The translations under genes and the position numbers were made by a program. Below the pieces are notes generated by a model. It was not told where the DNA came from, did no database searches, and saw only the letters and a program-made list of their open reading frames with translations. 64,000 nt of DNA from Chlamydomonas reinhardtii (taxonomy: Eukaryota; Chlorophyta; Chlorophyceae; Chlamydomonadales; Chlamydomonadaceae), in the NCBI RefSeq assembly GCF_000002595.2, contig NC_057009.1, positions 1,095,868-1,159,867 of the forward strand, given 5' to 3'. Positions 11,668 through 23,972 of this stretch are shown in pieces. Each line of letters opens with the position of its first letter. Position 1 is the first letter of the stretch.

Positions 11668-14600
11668 ATGCGTCGCTTTGCGACGTTGAACGAGCAGGCA
11701 CAGTCCACTGCGTCAACTTCGTCGTCGACCCGGTCCGTGTGTGCACGGATATGCAGCAATAGGCGTCGTGCATCAATTCAGCCGTTAGGCACTGTCGCCC
11801 TTGGCCGTCGCAGCGGCGTCGCTTGCCGCTCAGGAGTCGCGGTGCAAGCAGCGGCGGTGGTTCAGGAGGAGTATGACGTTGTTATTCCCAAGTTCCCAGC
11901 CCCAGCAGCTGGCGCGTTCCTGCCGGATAAGCGCTCGTTCCGTGAGGAGCACAGGATCCGCGGCTACGAGGTCAGCCCGGACCAGCGTGCCACCATCGTT
12001 ACTGTCGCCAACCTATTGCAGGTGGGGCTTGGTGTTGAAATGATAGTGTTGGGGTAGGCTGCAGGCCTGCTACGGTCTCGGCGAGCTCACGGTTCAAACC
12101 CTGATGCCGATGATCGGCGTAACGCTTGAGAACGGTTGTGGCGAGCTTCCTAGCGCGCTCTCGAGGTCACTCGGCCGTGCGGTAATAAGCTCAGTCTCTG
12201 GTTTTCCGCGCTGCTGTCCTGCGAGCTGAGCCAGCACCACCTATCAAACTCCCGCCTCGAGTGACCTCGGCCTACCCCGCGCAGGAGGTCGCTGGCAACC
12301 ACGCCGTGGGCATGTGGGGCCGCACTGACGAGGGGTTTGCCAGCCTGCCCAGCATGAAGGACCTGCTGTTCGTCATGACACGCCTGCAAGTGCGCATGTA
12401 CGAGTACCCCAAGTGGTGAGACCGCGCCCGCACGCAGGCGCTCAGGCCCCGGGCGAGGGGCTGGGAGCTGAGCAGACGGGGTGACCGCTCAGGGTGCTCG
12501 TCGGGCTGGCACGGTCAGCGATAGCTCACTGGATGGATGGAGCGCTGTGGGGGGCCTGAGGCCGGGGTGAGAGCGCACAGCCAACCTGCAGCGCGGCGGC
12601 TGGAACGCAGACCGCCGTCAGCGTGCACGCCCAACGGCTGTAGGCGTTATGCGTTAGGCAAGCCCGACGCCTGCCTCTGCCAGTGCCTGGGCCGCAACTT
12701 GTTGCCATACTTAAGGAGTTCATGGCAACTGCTGCTGTCGGGTTGCCGGGTCTGCTAGCTGTCGTCTATTTCTTTGGGCCGCAACGCCTATGCGGCGAAG
12801 GATAAAAACCCCACGGAGCACCGAGCGTCGCCTTGCTGGCAAACCGCTTATCTCAAAACAAACTCCCAAACTGCGGTCACCTTCTTACGGTTTGCCGTAC
12901 CTTCCTCCGCCGCACCGCTGCAGGGGCGACGTGGTTGCTGTGGAGACGTACTTCACGGAGGAGGGGCGGCTGGCGTTCCGGCGTGAGTGGAAGCTCATGG
13001 ACGTGGCCACCGGCAAGCTGCTGGGCGCGGGCACCAGGTGGGGCGGGGGAGGGGCGAGGCAGGGCTGGGCGGGGTGGGGCAGGACAGGGCACGGCGGGAA
13101 GGGCCGCAGAGGTTATGGGGTCAGGGCGTGGGGAGGGAGGGAGGGAGGGAGGGAGACACGGGCAAGAGGCAGGGGCTGCGACCAGTCTGCGGCTCTGGAG
13201 GATGGACAAGGTCGGGCTGGTCTGCCGGTGGAAAGGCGACTTGGGCTCCCCGCGCGTGCGAGGTGTGGTGGGCGGTATGACCAATACCACCGCGTTCACA
13301 GCTCAGCCAACCGTCCGGCGCTTGCATGGGGGCTCTAGGGGCTACCCTGGTCTGGTTCAGGGACTGGTCACACAAGGGCGCGCGCGCACACGCACGTGAA
13401 AGCCGCGAACAGCCGCCCCATGCAGGCTACGGCTCCGCCCAACTCCCAGTCTTACTTGCCCACGCCACCGTAGCCATAACGCCACGTTGGCCCCTGCGTC
13501 CCTCGCTGCCTCCCGCCCGCAGCACCTGGGTCACCATCAACACGGCCACTCGCCGGCTGTCGAAGCTGCCGGAGGACGTGCGCAAGCGCTTCCTGCGCTT
13601 CGCGCCGCCCAGCAGCGTGTGAGTGTGCCTGACTGTGTGGCAGCCAGTTGGCGGTGGGCAAGCGTCGAGGGAGAAGGCGTGGTGGAACTGCGGGAGTGAC
13701 CAACGGTGCCGGTGCACGACAGTGTCGGGGCAATTTCCAGAAAGCGCTTCAGGTGTTGAGTAGGTTTTCTCGCGCCATCGCGACGCCCGTTGCTACCGTC
13801 TCGCCCTGACGGCCTGCCTGCCTGCCTGCCTGGCGCCCTCACCACGCCCACACGCCCACAGCCACATCCTGCCCCCTGAGGAGACCAAGAAGAAGCTGCA
13901 GGACATGGAGCTGCCCGGCCAGGTGCGTGACTGTGGGGGGGAGGGAAGTGCGGCATGGGGTGTGGGGGTGTTTGCCAATCGCAAATAAGTTGCGACTGGG
14001 CGTAACAGTACCAAGTTCCCTTCGGAACAGCAGCCACATACTGAAAGCGCCGGGCGGGGGAGGGTACATGCGCAACAGTGTTGTCTGAGGGCCTGTCAGA
14101 CAGGCATGGGTTGTGAGGCGCCAAGTTGCAGTCGAAATCGGGTTGCGCAGCGCGGGGCGAGGTAGGGCCGGGGGCTGGTATGCACTCGGTGGGTGCTGCA
14201 TGCACTCAACAGGGTGGAAACAGTATCCGACATGAATATGAGGCCGCGCGGCTGGCCCTCACCCTGACCACCGCCGGCACGGCTGCATACCCACATCAGT
14301 CTCGGCTGCTCGCCCACGCGCCCTCCTCTCTTGATGCCCTCTCCCTTGCCTATCCTCAACTCCTGCCGCTGCCGGCCCCACTCCTACTGCCCCGCCCACA
14401 CAGGTCCAGTCTGCTCAGCAGGTGGCTCGGCGCGCGGACATGGACATGAACGGCCACATCAACAACGTGACCTACCTGGCCTGGACGCTGGAGAGCCTGC
14501 CGGAGCGGGTCATGAGCGGCGGGTACAAGATGCAGGAGGTGCGGCGGGAGCGAGGGGCGGGCGTGGGATGCAGGAGGTGCGGCAGCGGTGGCTAAGGCCG

Positions 14601-15185
14601 GGTACGCTGCGGTGCGCGGAGAGGAGGGGCGGGCTGGGGGGACGAGATCGGAATGTAGTGGAAAGGAGCAGAGGTAGAGCTGAGTAGGGTGTAGGGGAGT
14701 GGGAGTGGGAGCGGAGCCAGATGTAGGGGAACGGCAGATCCCCTACATGGCTTGGGGTTTGGGGCATGCCTCATCGGGCCCGCAATGGCCTCCAAACGGC
14801 GGCTCCTCCGGGCCCTCCAATTTTCGGACCGCAGATCTCCCAAACCCCAACCCCTCTCTTAACTGCCTCTCTCTCCAACCACCTACAGATTGAGCTGGAC
14901 TTCAAGGCCGAGTGCACGGCTGGCAACGCCATTGAGGCGCACTGCAACCCCCTGGACGATCACTCCGCGTCCTTCGTGGGACCCGCGCCCGCCAACGGCA
15001 ACGGCAACGGCCACGCAGCCGAGCCCGCCGCCGACTCCGCACCGCTGTACTTCCTCAGCATGCTGCAAAAGTGTGACGAGAACGGGTGTACGGAGCTGGT
15101 GCGGGCGCGCACGACATGGAGCCGTACGCTGGAGGGCGCCAAGCCGGCACCGCCGCCGCTGTCGGAGCTGTCTGCGGCTCAGTGA
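11668..15185 (+). CDS. FAT1: Plastid acyl-ACP thioesterase
   Basis: Seven exons with consistent phase: 11668-12021, 12285-12415, 12924-13037, 13523-13618, 13862-13922, 14404-14538, 14889-15185 (TGA), giving 395 residues. Residues 1 to about 70 are rich in Ser, Arg and Ala, like a chloroplast transit peptide. The mature part shows the two hot-dog folds of plant FatA/FatB: FREEHRIRGYEVSPDQ and the N-terminal hot dog, then NGHINNVTYL (catalytic Asn about 268 and His about 270), then FKAEC (Glu 305, Cys 306) in the last exon. The enzyme releases free fatty acids from acyl-ACP in the stroma, ending de novo synthesis and setting C16/C18 output; Chlamydomonas is known for a single FAT. The C-terminal tail holds a short Asn/Gly and Ala/Pro insert near 325-340. 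It diverges from the nuclease-helicase gene. Confidence 0.95.
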
Positions 15186-16228
15186 GGAAGTGTGTGAGGT
15201 TGTGTGCGGCGTGAGGACGTGTGCGTATTGTGAGTGCGGCAGGTGTGCTTTAGTTGGATGGTTGTGAGCGGTCGCCGCTTGTGCAATCAGTGGTGGCCTG
15301 GGGATAAAGGGCGGATAGTGAGCACGGGCCGCTGGTGAGCTGTCATCTGGCCAAGGAACCGCAAGGGGTTGAGAAGCAAGGCATGGGGCCCATGGAAGCG
15401 GTCGCAATTTTGAGAACTTTTGAACGCGGTCACCTATAGCAGCAGCAGGTTTAGGTTTGGTAAGCGATGGACGGTTGTGGGCTGCGGCTGGAGTGCATGA
15501 GGTGGTCGGCGCGAACATGCGCAGCGGTGCTGGTTGCGTTGCATGCATTTTTCGTGTGGGCAGTGTGTTGGCAACCTCCAGACCCGAGCATGTGTCCGTG
15601 TGTTGGGCTGGTGACACGTGTCTTTCGCTTCGACGCCCTGGCTGCGTAAGCAGGAGAGGGCAGCAGCTTTCGTTTGAGGAGGAGGGATTGCACAGCGACA
15701 CGTTTGAGAGCCAGGAGGTCATTCGGTGAGCATTGCAACTCCCACTCCTGGCTGCGCGTTTGCATGCTGGCAATCATCAGGTGTTTCATTGGCAATTTGT
15801 ATTGGTTTATTAGGGCTCGCAGCTCGTAACAATTACTTATGTTCGGTGCGGTTTCAGTGGATATGCTGACGCGTCGACCGGAAGAGCGAGTGCACGCCCG
15901 ATGCGCGGGGGTCAAAGACGAGAGAAAGGATGCAAATGGCGTTTAGGCTGCTGCCAGCAGTCCCGCCAACGGCACTGACCACTGCGCGGGGCACGAAGAA
16001 ATGGTTCCTAGAGTGAGTGCTGAGTAGAGTTCGTGGCTGTGATGGAGATGGGTCGTGGGTCATGTATGAGGGCTGCGAGTTGCGGCGTGCACACGCACAG
16101 GGCACGGTTGACGGCAGCTAGACCGTGCACGGTGCGCCTACATCAGGAGACTGGGGATGAGTGAGGTGCAGGCAGGCATCAGCATTGCAAGCCGGTAATG
16201 CTGACGTATGTAACATTGCACCCTGTAA
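15186..16228 (+). terminator. Likely FAT1 3' UTR with TGTAA poly(A) signals
   Basis: No coding sequence follows the FAT1 stop. The first TGTAA motifs (the Chlamydomonas poly(A) signal) found by eye are at 16209-16213 and 16224-16228, implying a 3' UTR of about 1 kb, which is within the range for this alga. An unseen closer non-canonical signal is possible. Confidence 0.45.
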
Positions 16229-17639
16229 CGATTTAGCGGGCACGCAGTGACAGGAATCCATACATGTCAGATCCAACAGTGAGGCACGCCAGAGTGTGGT
16301 CCGGGCTTACCCTGCCCACTTCTTTCACACTGCGTTACAGGGATCTATGCGGACGGATTGGTTCCGCCCTGCACAGCACACAGTAAGTCTACACGCTTGG
16401 ACGGTTAGCAAAGGGGCCGCAGCCACAAGGATGCCCACCCGCGTCCTTGCCCGAATCGCACATCAGCGCGTTGGACACAGCCGGCTGTTGTGATCTAGGA
16501 CAAGCAAGAGCAGAGGGGTTGAGAGACGAGTTCCCGTTGTGATGGCTGAAATCCCGACCCGCAAATCCCACAAGGCAGGGTCGCGCTGGCTGGCTCAGAA
16601 AGTTTGCGCAGTCCTCACGCTCCGGGCGCCCGGCCAGGCGAAAGCACCACACAGCCAGTATGCGACGCCACACCATGCGCGACGCTGAGTGGTAGCGCAC
16701 CTGCAATCAGGCGACCGACGTCCACGGATGAGCACCGATGATAGACAACCCCAGTATTGCGAGCAGCGTGCAGCAAGCAATGGCCGGGCGACAGCGTGAC
16801 AAGCACGGGCAAGGACAGGGCGCGGCAAGGCAGAAGAAGGGAGCCCGAAGTGTACGGAAGTGGCGGGCAGTCGAATGCAGTGCGAACACGCCAACATCAC
16901 AACCGGAGGCGAGGACGCGTGGCTGCATATTGGAGGAAAAGCTGTATCTTGGGTTGGGAGAGCTGAAGTCGCGCCCTAGTCGGAGGTTGGACACAGCTGG
17001 CTGTCTGTGACCGCCATGTGTGTCCATGGGATGCCGTTGACACAGCCCAACACAGCATTCGTGCAAGTCCAAAAGGTGTGGCCTCAGGTTGTACAGCTGT
17101 ACCCGCCACCCGCACTGCCGCGCACAGGGCTGCGGGCACCGGCACGCCGACCTCCGTGGCACATATCACGTCCCGATGTCTGGTCGATGTCTGGGCAGCC
17201 GCATATCGTGAACCCTGCTGGGCCTGACTGTGTTATGTGGTCCGGACGGAGATGTTCCGGCATACGTCCCTGCATGGAAGTCTGCGCACTTGGACAGTAT
17301 GACTCACCAGCCGCTGTGCCCCGCGCCTGCGGGCCGCTCAACTGGCCAGCCTGTCCTGCAACGTCCCAAACCCGCAACCACCCGAACAACCAACTCCTAG
17401 TCCTACTGCAAGGCGCAGCGACCGCATCAGCCAGCTATGGAAAGCATACTATTAGCTTTAAGAGCGCAATGACGAGTCTCGCTCGTCGGCGACACGACCG
17501 CTGGACTCGCATCGGGCTTGCGAAGCGACTTTTCCCCTGCTACTTCTTCGATGGTTCCAGTCTAAATTTCCTTCGAGTAATCAAGTGCTTATATACTTCT
17601 GCATCAGACCATACTGACAAAGCAGGATATAGGGAAAAA
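16229..17639 (+). other. Upstream part of copy A unit with a decayed older unit fragment
   Basis: From about 16985 this stretch matches the 5' flanks of units B and C (19950-20300 and 23420-23700). A more diverged echo of the same flank is visible at about 16340-16410 and 16470-16490: GTGGTCCGG-like start, ggacgga...ttcc...cctgcac, then cgcttggacgg. I read this as the remains of an earlier duplication. No gene is supported here. Confidence 0.45.
17590..17595 (+). promoter_or_regulatory. TATA box, SAND-like gene copy A
   Basis: TATATA 45 bp before the predicted start codon at 17640. The same element at the same distance precedes copies B and C, and the surrounding 100 bp are conserved in all three. 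Confidence 0.6.
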
Positions 17640-19217
17640 ATGCTGCTCTCAAGGCAAGCCCTTTCATCGTCGCGCGTTGCCCCGGCTCGACGGACGTCTG
17701 CAATTGTAAGGTCCAAGCAGCCATGCGTCGTCGCGGCGCGCCAAGTGGCACGGCCTGCGGCGCCGCGCAATTTGGCACCCTCGCAAGATGATGACTCCAA
17801 CATGGTGAGGTTGGCGCATCAGCCAGGCCCCTGCTCTTGTTGCTACAGCGACAGCACTACAATCTTGGAAACTAAATGAACACGGCAAGGACCAAAGTGC
17901 GGAAGTGTCAGCCCTTGACGTGACTCCCGTGTCCAGTGGTCCGTGTCGGGATGCCTGCGGCCCCGATACGTGGTGTGCTTCTTCTGTGGAATAGCCGAGC
18001 CTCTGGCACCACTACAGCTTAAACGACTATAAACAAATACATGTTGTCCCCGCCTGCCGCCCTCAACACTCCCGTGCAGCAGGCGGTGCCATCCTTTCAA
18101 GAGGTCTTCCCAACCAAGGTGCAGGCGGGGTACCGAGCGCAGCCTACGCGCCCAGCCTGCGTGGTTCCTGCTGGGGGCAGCCCCGCGGCTGCATTTGCCC
18201 ATGTGCCTCAACATTGCGACGTTGGTACCGTACTCATTGCTGGTCAGGTCATGGCACTAAAACGCAACGCTGTATGCATGCAGTTCATGGTGACCTGCAA
18301 GGACCGCACAGGGGAGATGAATCCGGAGACTCAGCGCGTGGTGTGCTGCTGCGCCCAGTGTGAGGAGAAGCAGCCCGACTTCGCCCGGCGCTTGCCCATG
18401 ACCTTCTCTGCATGGGAGAAGCACTGCGGCTCCAAGAATAAGAGTTGGAACACGGTAGGTTCACGAGGTCGAACCTAGAAAAATTTACCAGTCCACCGGC
18501 TGACTCACTACATGAGCCAGGGGGCACAAAGCGCACGGCTGCTACTGTAATAGCCGCTCAAGAGGATAGCTTGCAGCGAGTTCCAGGCCACCCAGCGCCT
18601 CTGATGCAAGTCAGTGCGTGGCCACTGACCGTGATTGCCATTGGTCACATGCGTCATGTCACGCACGCAGAGCCTGAAGGTCGTGCCCGGGTCGGGGCTG
18701 GCGGCGGTGCCGGCTGACAACAGGCCGGTGTCCATCAGGGCCTTGCTGGCGCGGAGGAAGCTGAGGGTCGGCAGATGGGCCCGCGGCACGGACGTGGGTA
18801 AGTGGCCGATTCGCGGTTGTGCAGATCCGTGCAACACCGATGCACGCCCTTAATAAGGAAGGGCTGGGTTAATTGCCAGGTAGGAGCACGGGCTTAGAGC
18901 AGGCGGTGTTGTTCACATCTGCCTGAGCTGAGCTACCTGACAACCACATAAGCACTGCTGCGGCGGCAGCCTTGCCCTAGTTGAGCGTCATAGCCGTGTT
19001 AGTGCTTGACAGTGCTTCATGCGCTGTGCATCCGTCCTTGACTACCGTACATTGTTCCTCCCTCCCCTACACCGCACCACCGATTCCCTATCGCTGCTAC
19101 CTCCGGAGCGCCCTGATTTGTCCCGGCCCAACTTTGTTCTGAATTACGGTACTCTTGGTGTGCGCTGCAGGCAAGCTGTACCTTGAGCGACTCGAGGAAC
19201 CGACGAAGGAACCATAA
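17640..19217 (+). CDS. SAND-like domain protein with transit-peptide-like N terminus, copy A
   Basis: Five exons, all in phase: 17640-17804, 18083-18118 (or from 18080), 18284-18454, 18671-18797, 19171-19217 (TAA), 181 residues. Exon 1 is a basic, Ser/Ala/Arg-rich leader with almost no acidic residues until its end, like a plastid or mitochondrial transit peptide. Exon 2 codes AVPSFQEVFPTK. Exon 3 has a Cys cluster (VVCCCAQCEEK) and FSAWEKHCGSKNKSWNT. Exon 4 continues SLKVVPG and PVSIRALLARRKL. The pattern C-x-C-x2-C, then aromatic-x-x-x-W-E-x-H-x-G, then K-x-W-x-x-S-L is like SAND or TDBD DNA-binding modules with their KxWK core. The C-terminal end is shorter than in copies B and C and lacks the KTPKTPK tail. 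Function unknown; nucleic-acid binding is inferred only. Confidence 0.65.
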
Positions 19218-19286
19218 GGCAGTAAAATATTGTTGGCAAGCCATTGCCAAGGTTGTCTGATGCAAGTACCCGAGTAACGTAACGCT

Positions 19287-19291
19287 TGTAA
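19287..19291 (+). terminator. TGTAA poly(A) signal of copy A
   Basis: TGTAA 70 nt after the stop codon of copy A, a typical distance for a Chlamydomonas 3' end. No equivalent was found this close to the stops of copies B and C. Confidence 0.5.
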
Positions 19292-19580
19292 CGCAGCGCA
19301 CATGGCAGTCGGGGCAGCGCACGTGGCCTGGTACCGGGCCTTAGCCTGTCGTGGCCAGGTGGGCGGGATGCGGGCATGCAGCGGGTACTGTGGGAGCGGA
19401 GGTCCTGCAATATGGCAAGCGCAAAAGAGGTGGAAAGCGCAAAAGAAGAACACGAGGCATGGTAACACGCGGCTACTAATAAACTCGTGTGTTGCCTGGC
19501 TTTGACTGTACCGTACGTGCCAGCAGGGAGCCGGGTCCCATGGTACGTGGTAAGGCCTCTGAAGAGATTTGTGTCTTGCC

Positions 19581-19664
19581 AGAGAGAGGGAGAGAGACAG
19601 AGAGAAATTGTGTGTGAGTGTGTGTGTGTGTGTGTGTGTGCAGGTGTGTGTGCATGTGTTTGTG
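19581..19664. repeat. Compound GA / GT microsatellite
   Basis: A (GA)n-like block, 19581-19606, passes into a (GT)n block to about 19664. It lies in the spacer between copy A and unit B. Confidence 0.9.
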
Positions 19665-20532
19665 AAGCTGCACCAAGTAGGGCCAGGGGTCCGTGGGCTC
19701 CAGGAAGCGTATTCTATCTGCTGTCCTATTGGCTAGGTAGGTGGCTACCCCTCCCCCCAAACATTTGTGGCCCCTCCATGCCTGGATGGGCCCGGCATGG
19801 GGTGTTGTCGAGGGCAGCCAGCGGACGTGTAACTGCTGCGTGCACGAGCACACACGGGGTGCAGGGCTTTGCCCGATGCCCATTCATCAAAGCTCATGTG
19901 CGTAACCTACTGAGCGAAGTATGGCCATGCATAGACACGCACTTGGCTGTTTGTGGACGCGGCCGGCTGTCTGTGGCCGCCATGGATGTCCATTGGATGC
20001 CGTTGACACAGCCCAACACAGCATTCGTGCAAGTCTAAAAGGTGTGGGCTCAGGTTGTACAACTGGACCCGCCACCTACACTGCCGCGCACAGGGCTGCG
20101 GGCACCGTCACGCCGACCTCCGTAGCACATCACGTCCCGATGTCTTGGTCGATGTCTGGGCAGCCGCATATCGTGAACCCTGCTGGGCCTTACTGTGTTA
20201 TGTGGTCCGGACGGAGATGTTCCATCCTGCACGGCATACGTCCCTGCATGGAAGTCCGCGCACTTGGACGATATGACTCCCCAGCCGCTGTCGCCACCTC
20301 GAAAATCCCCAACCCGCAACCACCCAAACAACCAACTCCTAGTCCTACTGCAAGGCGCAGCGACCGCATCAGACAGCTATGGAAAGCATACTATTAGCTT
20401 TAAGAGCGCAATGACGAGTCTCGCTCGTCGGCGACACGACCGCTGGACTCGCATCGGGTTTGCGAAGCGACTTTTCCCCTGCTACTTCTTCGATGGTTCC
20501 AGTCTAAATTTCCTTCGAGTAATATAAGTGCT

Positions 20533-20538
20533 TATATA
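20533..20538 (+). promoter_or_regulatory. TATA box, copy B
   Basis: TATATA 45 bp before the copy B start codon; same position as in copies A and C. Confidence 0.6.
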
Positions 20539-20582
20539 CTTCTGCATCAGACCACACTGACGAAGCAGGATATAGGGAAAGA

Positions 20583-22595
20583 ATGCTGCTCTCGAGGCAA
20601 GCCCTTTCATCGTCGCGCGTTGCCCCGGCTCGACGGACGTCTGCAATTGTAAGGTCCAAGCAGCCATGCGTCGTCGCGGCGCGCCAAGTGGCACGGCCTG
20701 CAGCGCCGCGCAACTCGGCACCCTCGCCGGGCCCGCTAGATGATGGCTCCAACTTGGTAGGTTGCACATCAGCCAGGCCCCTGCTCTTGCTGCTATAGCG
20801 ACAGCAAGACAATCTTGGAAACTCATTAGAAAGGACCAAAGTGCGGAAGTGTCAGCCCTTGACGTGACTCCCGTGTCCAGTGGTCCGTGTCGGGATGTCA
20901 GCCCTGATGCTCGGATGGAAGCTGGGGCGCATACATGTAGGGAGGGTATCGTGCCACATTGTCGCATGCATATTGGGTGACAGGTTGCAGGAGGAACCAC
21001 TACGGCGTGCTGCAGCACGAACGCAGTACAGAGCCTTTCACTGGCCGCCCGCCTCGGCCAATCCAACTCCCTTGTCTTTTCCAATTCGCAATGTTGGTCA
21101 TCTTCGTTACCACTTACCAGTTTGGCCATTTCAACTTGTCACTTACCGGCATTTTGTCCACCCGGTTTGGCGAGATGTTGCCAACCCGCGCCACAACCAT
21201 GTTATCCCCATGTTATCCCGCATCTCAGAGGATCTCAGCCGGGTCGTGTACCCTGACCTGGTCTCTGGACAGTCTGGCATTGCCGCATCTCGCAGTATTG
21301 CAATATTACTGTACTGACAGTGTTCTGTGCGCCGTGCGCCTTGGACAATTGAAAATCGACAACTTACATTCAGGCCGCAATCCCACGCAGGTACTGCCAA
21401 CGTTCCAAGAGCTTTTCCCAACCAAGGTGCGGCATTCTGGTCGTGACTCCCCGATGCCGTTCTACTTGTAGCTGCACTTAATGCGGGTACGCACCGTCAC
21501 GATGCTACAATCAACGCAACGCTGTATGCATGCAGTTCATGGTGACCTGCAAGGACCGCACAGCGGAGTTGGATCCGGAGACACAGCGCGTGGTGTGCTG
21601 CTGTGCCGAGTGTGAGGAGAAGCAGCCCGACTTCGCCCAACGCGTGCCCATGACCTTCTCTGCATGGGAGAAGCACTGCGGCTCCAAGAACAAGAAGTGG
21701 CACACGGTGAGTTCAGCTCCCTAAGTTCGCGTGTTTCCCCTCCACCGCACACTCAGAACCCAGGTCATGAGGTTGGCTAGTCAGGGCGGGGGCGGGGCGT
21801 AAACGGGTCCGCACTAAACACGAATGCTTGCGGCTTGCCCATGGAAGTCGCACGCCCAGAATGGAGCGTGCCGCTACGGTAGCCATGTGGCAGGGGAGTA
21901 TACCGTATCTGTCTGCGGGCCTGTTGATGTGTAGTAGCCACTCGGTTGGTTGATGGGAAGGGCCTAGCTTATTGACCTTGCCGGGAAGCAAGGCCTTTTG
22001 GGCTCTTCTTGTGTTGGGCAGTTGGGCTGATGGTTGGGATTGCGTCATGTAACACAGAGCCTGCAGATCGTGCCCGGGTCGGGGCTGGAGGCGGTGCCGA
22101 CTGGCGCCAGGCCGGTGTCCATCTGTGCATGGCTGGCGCGGAAGAAGCTCAAGGTGGGCGCGTGGGCCAGCGCCATCACCGTGGGTAAGTGGGCTCGCCG
22201 TGCAGTTACTGCAGTACGCTATGCGTCTGCTACCATACGGGTTCACTGCTGGATTGGTACGGGGATACGGTACATGTGCAGAGCAGGCGGCGTGTGGGCT
22301 TGCCGTGTACCGAAGTGGTCTGAGGTTGCAGCCACAAGGGCACTCACAGCGCGCCTCAGCGCGGCGCCTTTCCTGGCATTGGTACTTCCGTGTGTTACAT
22401 TGCTTCACATGCTGTGCATCTGCTCCCTTGACCGTGCAGTACCGTACCTCCCGCGCGTACCTCCCTCCCATGCGCCATATCGCTAATCCCTGCTGCTCCC
22501 TGGGAACCCACATTCTCGTGTACGCTACAGGCAAGCTCTACCTGGAGCCGCTGGAGAAGACGCCAAAGACACCAAAGACACCAAAGCAGGAGTAA
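20583..22595 (+). CDS. SAND-like domain protein with transit-peptide-like N terminus, copy B
   Basis: Five exons, all in phase: 20583-20756, 21391-21426, 21536-21706, 22058-22184, 22531-22595 (TAA), 190 residues. The architecture matches copy A: basic Ser/Arg/Ala leader of 58 residues, a 12-residue exon VLPTFQELFPTK, the Cys cluster VVCCCAECEEK, FSAWEKHCGSKNKKWHT, then exon 4 and a short last exon ending in KTPKTPKTPKQE. Splice sites are canonical (GTAGGT, GTGCGG, GTGAGT, GTAAGT donors). It is the only copy without an insertion and with the full C-terminal tail. Exon 4 differs from copy C far more than the surrounding introns do. No known function; a plastid- or mitochondrion-directed SAND-like factor is the working inference. 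Confidence 0.7.
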
Positions 22596-23922
22596 AACGC
22601 AGTTTGCGGGGGCAAAGGTGCCTGGCGGGATTGCGGGACCAGTGTGCGGCAGCGCGTAAGGTGCGGCAGTTGGCGTTGAGGGCTTGACCTGCTGGTAGTT
22701 GAAACCACTGTGCGAATGGAGAGCGTACAAAGCGCGTGGCGTGATTCTATGTTCGGACTGTTGGTTCCTGGTTTGTGCGTGCTGAGACCTTTAGCAGTGC
22801 ATGCTCGGAGCTGCATCCTGGCTGGCTGGCCATGACCGTGCATGTGTGGCGTGCCACTACGTACTGGAGGGATCGATTGGAGCACGGCAACATGCGTGCA
22901 GTGCCAGACAACGCACAAACCGCAGGTTCCCTAATGTGGCGTGTTGGATTTTAACAGGTTGGAACTGATGACAATCATGTGGCCACAATATTCCACAGCA
23001 AACAGCGGGTTAACTTCCAGTGAGGCCCCATGGCACTCTGGTGGCACGCTTCCTTTGCCCTCACTCACCCAACCCAAGGCATTCGCCATCTCGGTCGGCC
23101 CAGAAAGTGCCATCGTCTTGCACGCGCACACCTGCACCCAGCCAGCCATCTCACGTGTCACCAGCACCGGTACCCGCGCGCACGATATGCGACACACGTG
23201 CACACACTCGGCCGATTCGTTCTACGGCTTTTGACTGAACCTGCATTCTGCCATGCAACGTCAACAGCTCCCATACGGCCGTGAAACGGCTCGGGTGTGG
23301 GCGGGTTAGGCAGGGCCAGGGTTACGGACGGCAACAGGCGGGGCGCACGGCCAAAAGCTCATGTGCGTAACCTACTGAGCGAAGTACGGCCATGCATAGA
23401 CACGCACTTGGCTGTCTGCGGCCGCCATGGATGTCCATTGGATGCCAATGACACCGCCCAACACAGCACTCGTGCAAGTCCAAAAGGTGTGGGCTCAGGT
23501 TGTACAACTGGACCCGCCACCTACACTGCCGCGCACAGGGCTGCGGGCACCGTCACGCCGACCTCCGTATCGTGAAGCCTGCTGGGCCTTACTGTGTTAT
23601 GTGGTCCTGACGGAGATGTTCCATACGTCCCTGCATAAAAGTCTGCGCACTTGGACAATATGACTCGCTCGCCAGCAGCCGCTGTCGCCACTTTGAAAGT
23701 CCCAAACCCGCAACCACCCGGACAACCAATTCCGCGTTCTTCTGCAAGGCGCAGCGACCGCATCAGACAGCTATGGAGAGCATACTATTAGCTTTAAGAG
23801 CGCAATGACGAGTCTCGCCGGCGACACGACGGCTGGACTCGCATCGGGTTTGCGAAGCGACTTTTCCCCTGCTACTTCGTCGATGGTTCCAGTCTAAATT
23901 TCCTTCGAGTAATATAAGTGCT

Positions 23923-23928
23923 TATATA
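23923..23928 (+). promoter_or_regulatory. TATA box, copy C
   Basis: TATATA 45 bp before the copy C start codon; same position as in copies A and B. Confidence 0.6.
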
Positions 23929-23972
23929 CTTCTGCATCAGACCATACTGACGAAGCAGGATATAGGGAAAGA

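Larger units (their letters stand above)
19889..23353 (+). repeat. Tandem duplication unit B
   Basis: This 3465-bp unit starts at an aaagctcatgtgcgtaacc block and recurs from 23353 as unit C, head to tail. It contains the whole copy B gene plus flanks. Its end (about 23180-23352) is matched by 34705-34881, the end of unit C. Removing the three insertions from unit C leaves about 3.42 kb, which agrees with a simple tandem duplication. Confidence 0.85.

Noticed and set aside
19581-19664. CRISPR-like or structured repeat array
   Set aside because: It is only a dinucleotide microsatellite; no spaced direct repeats of CRISPR type occur anywhere in the window.
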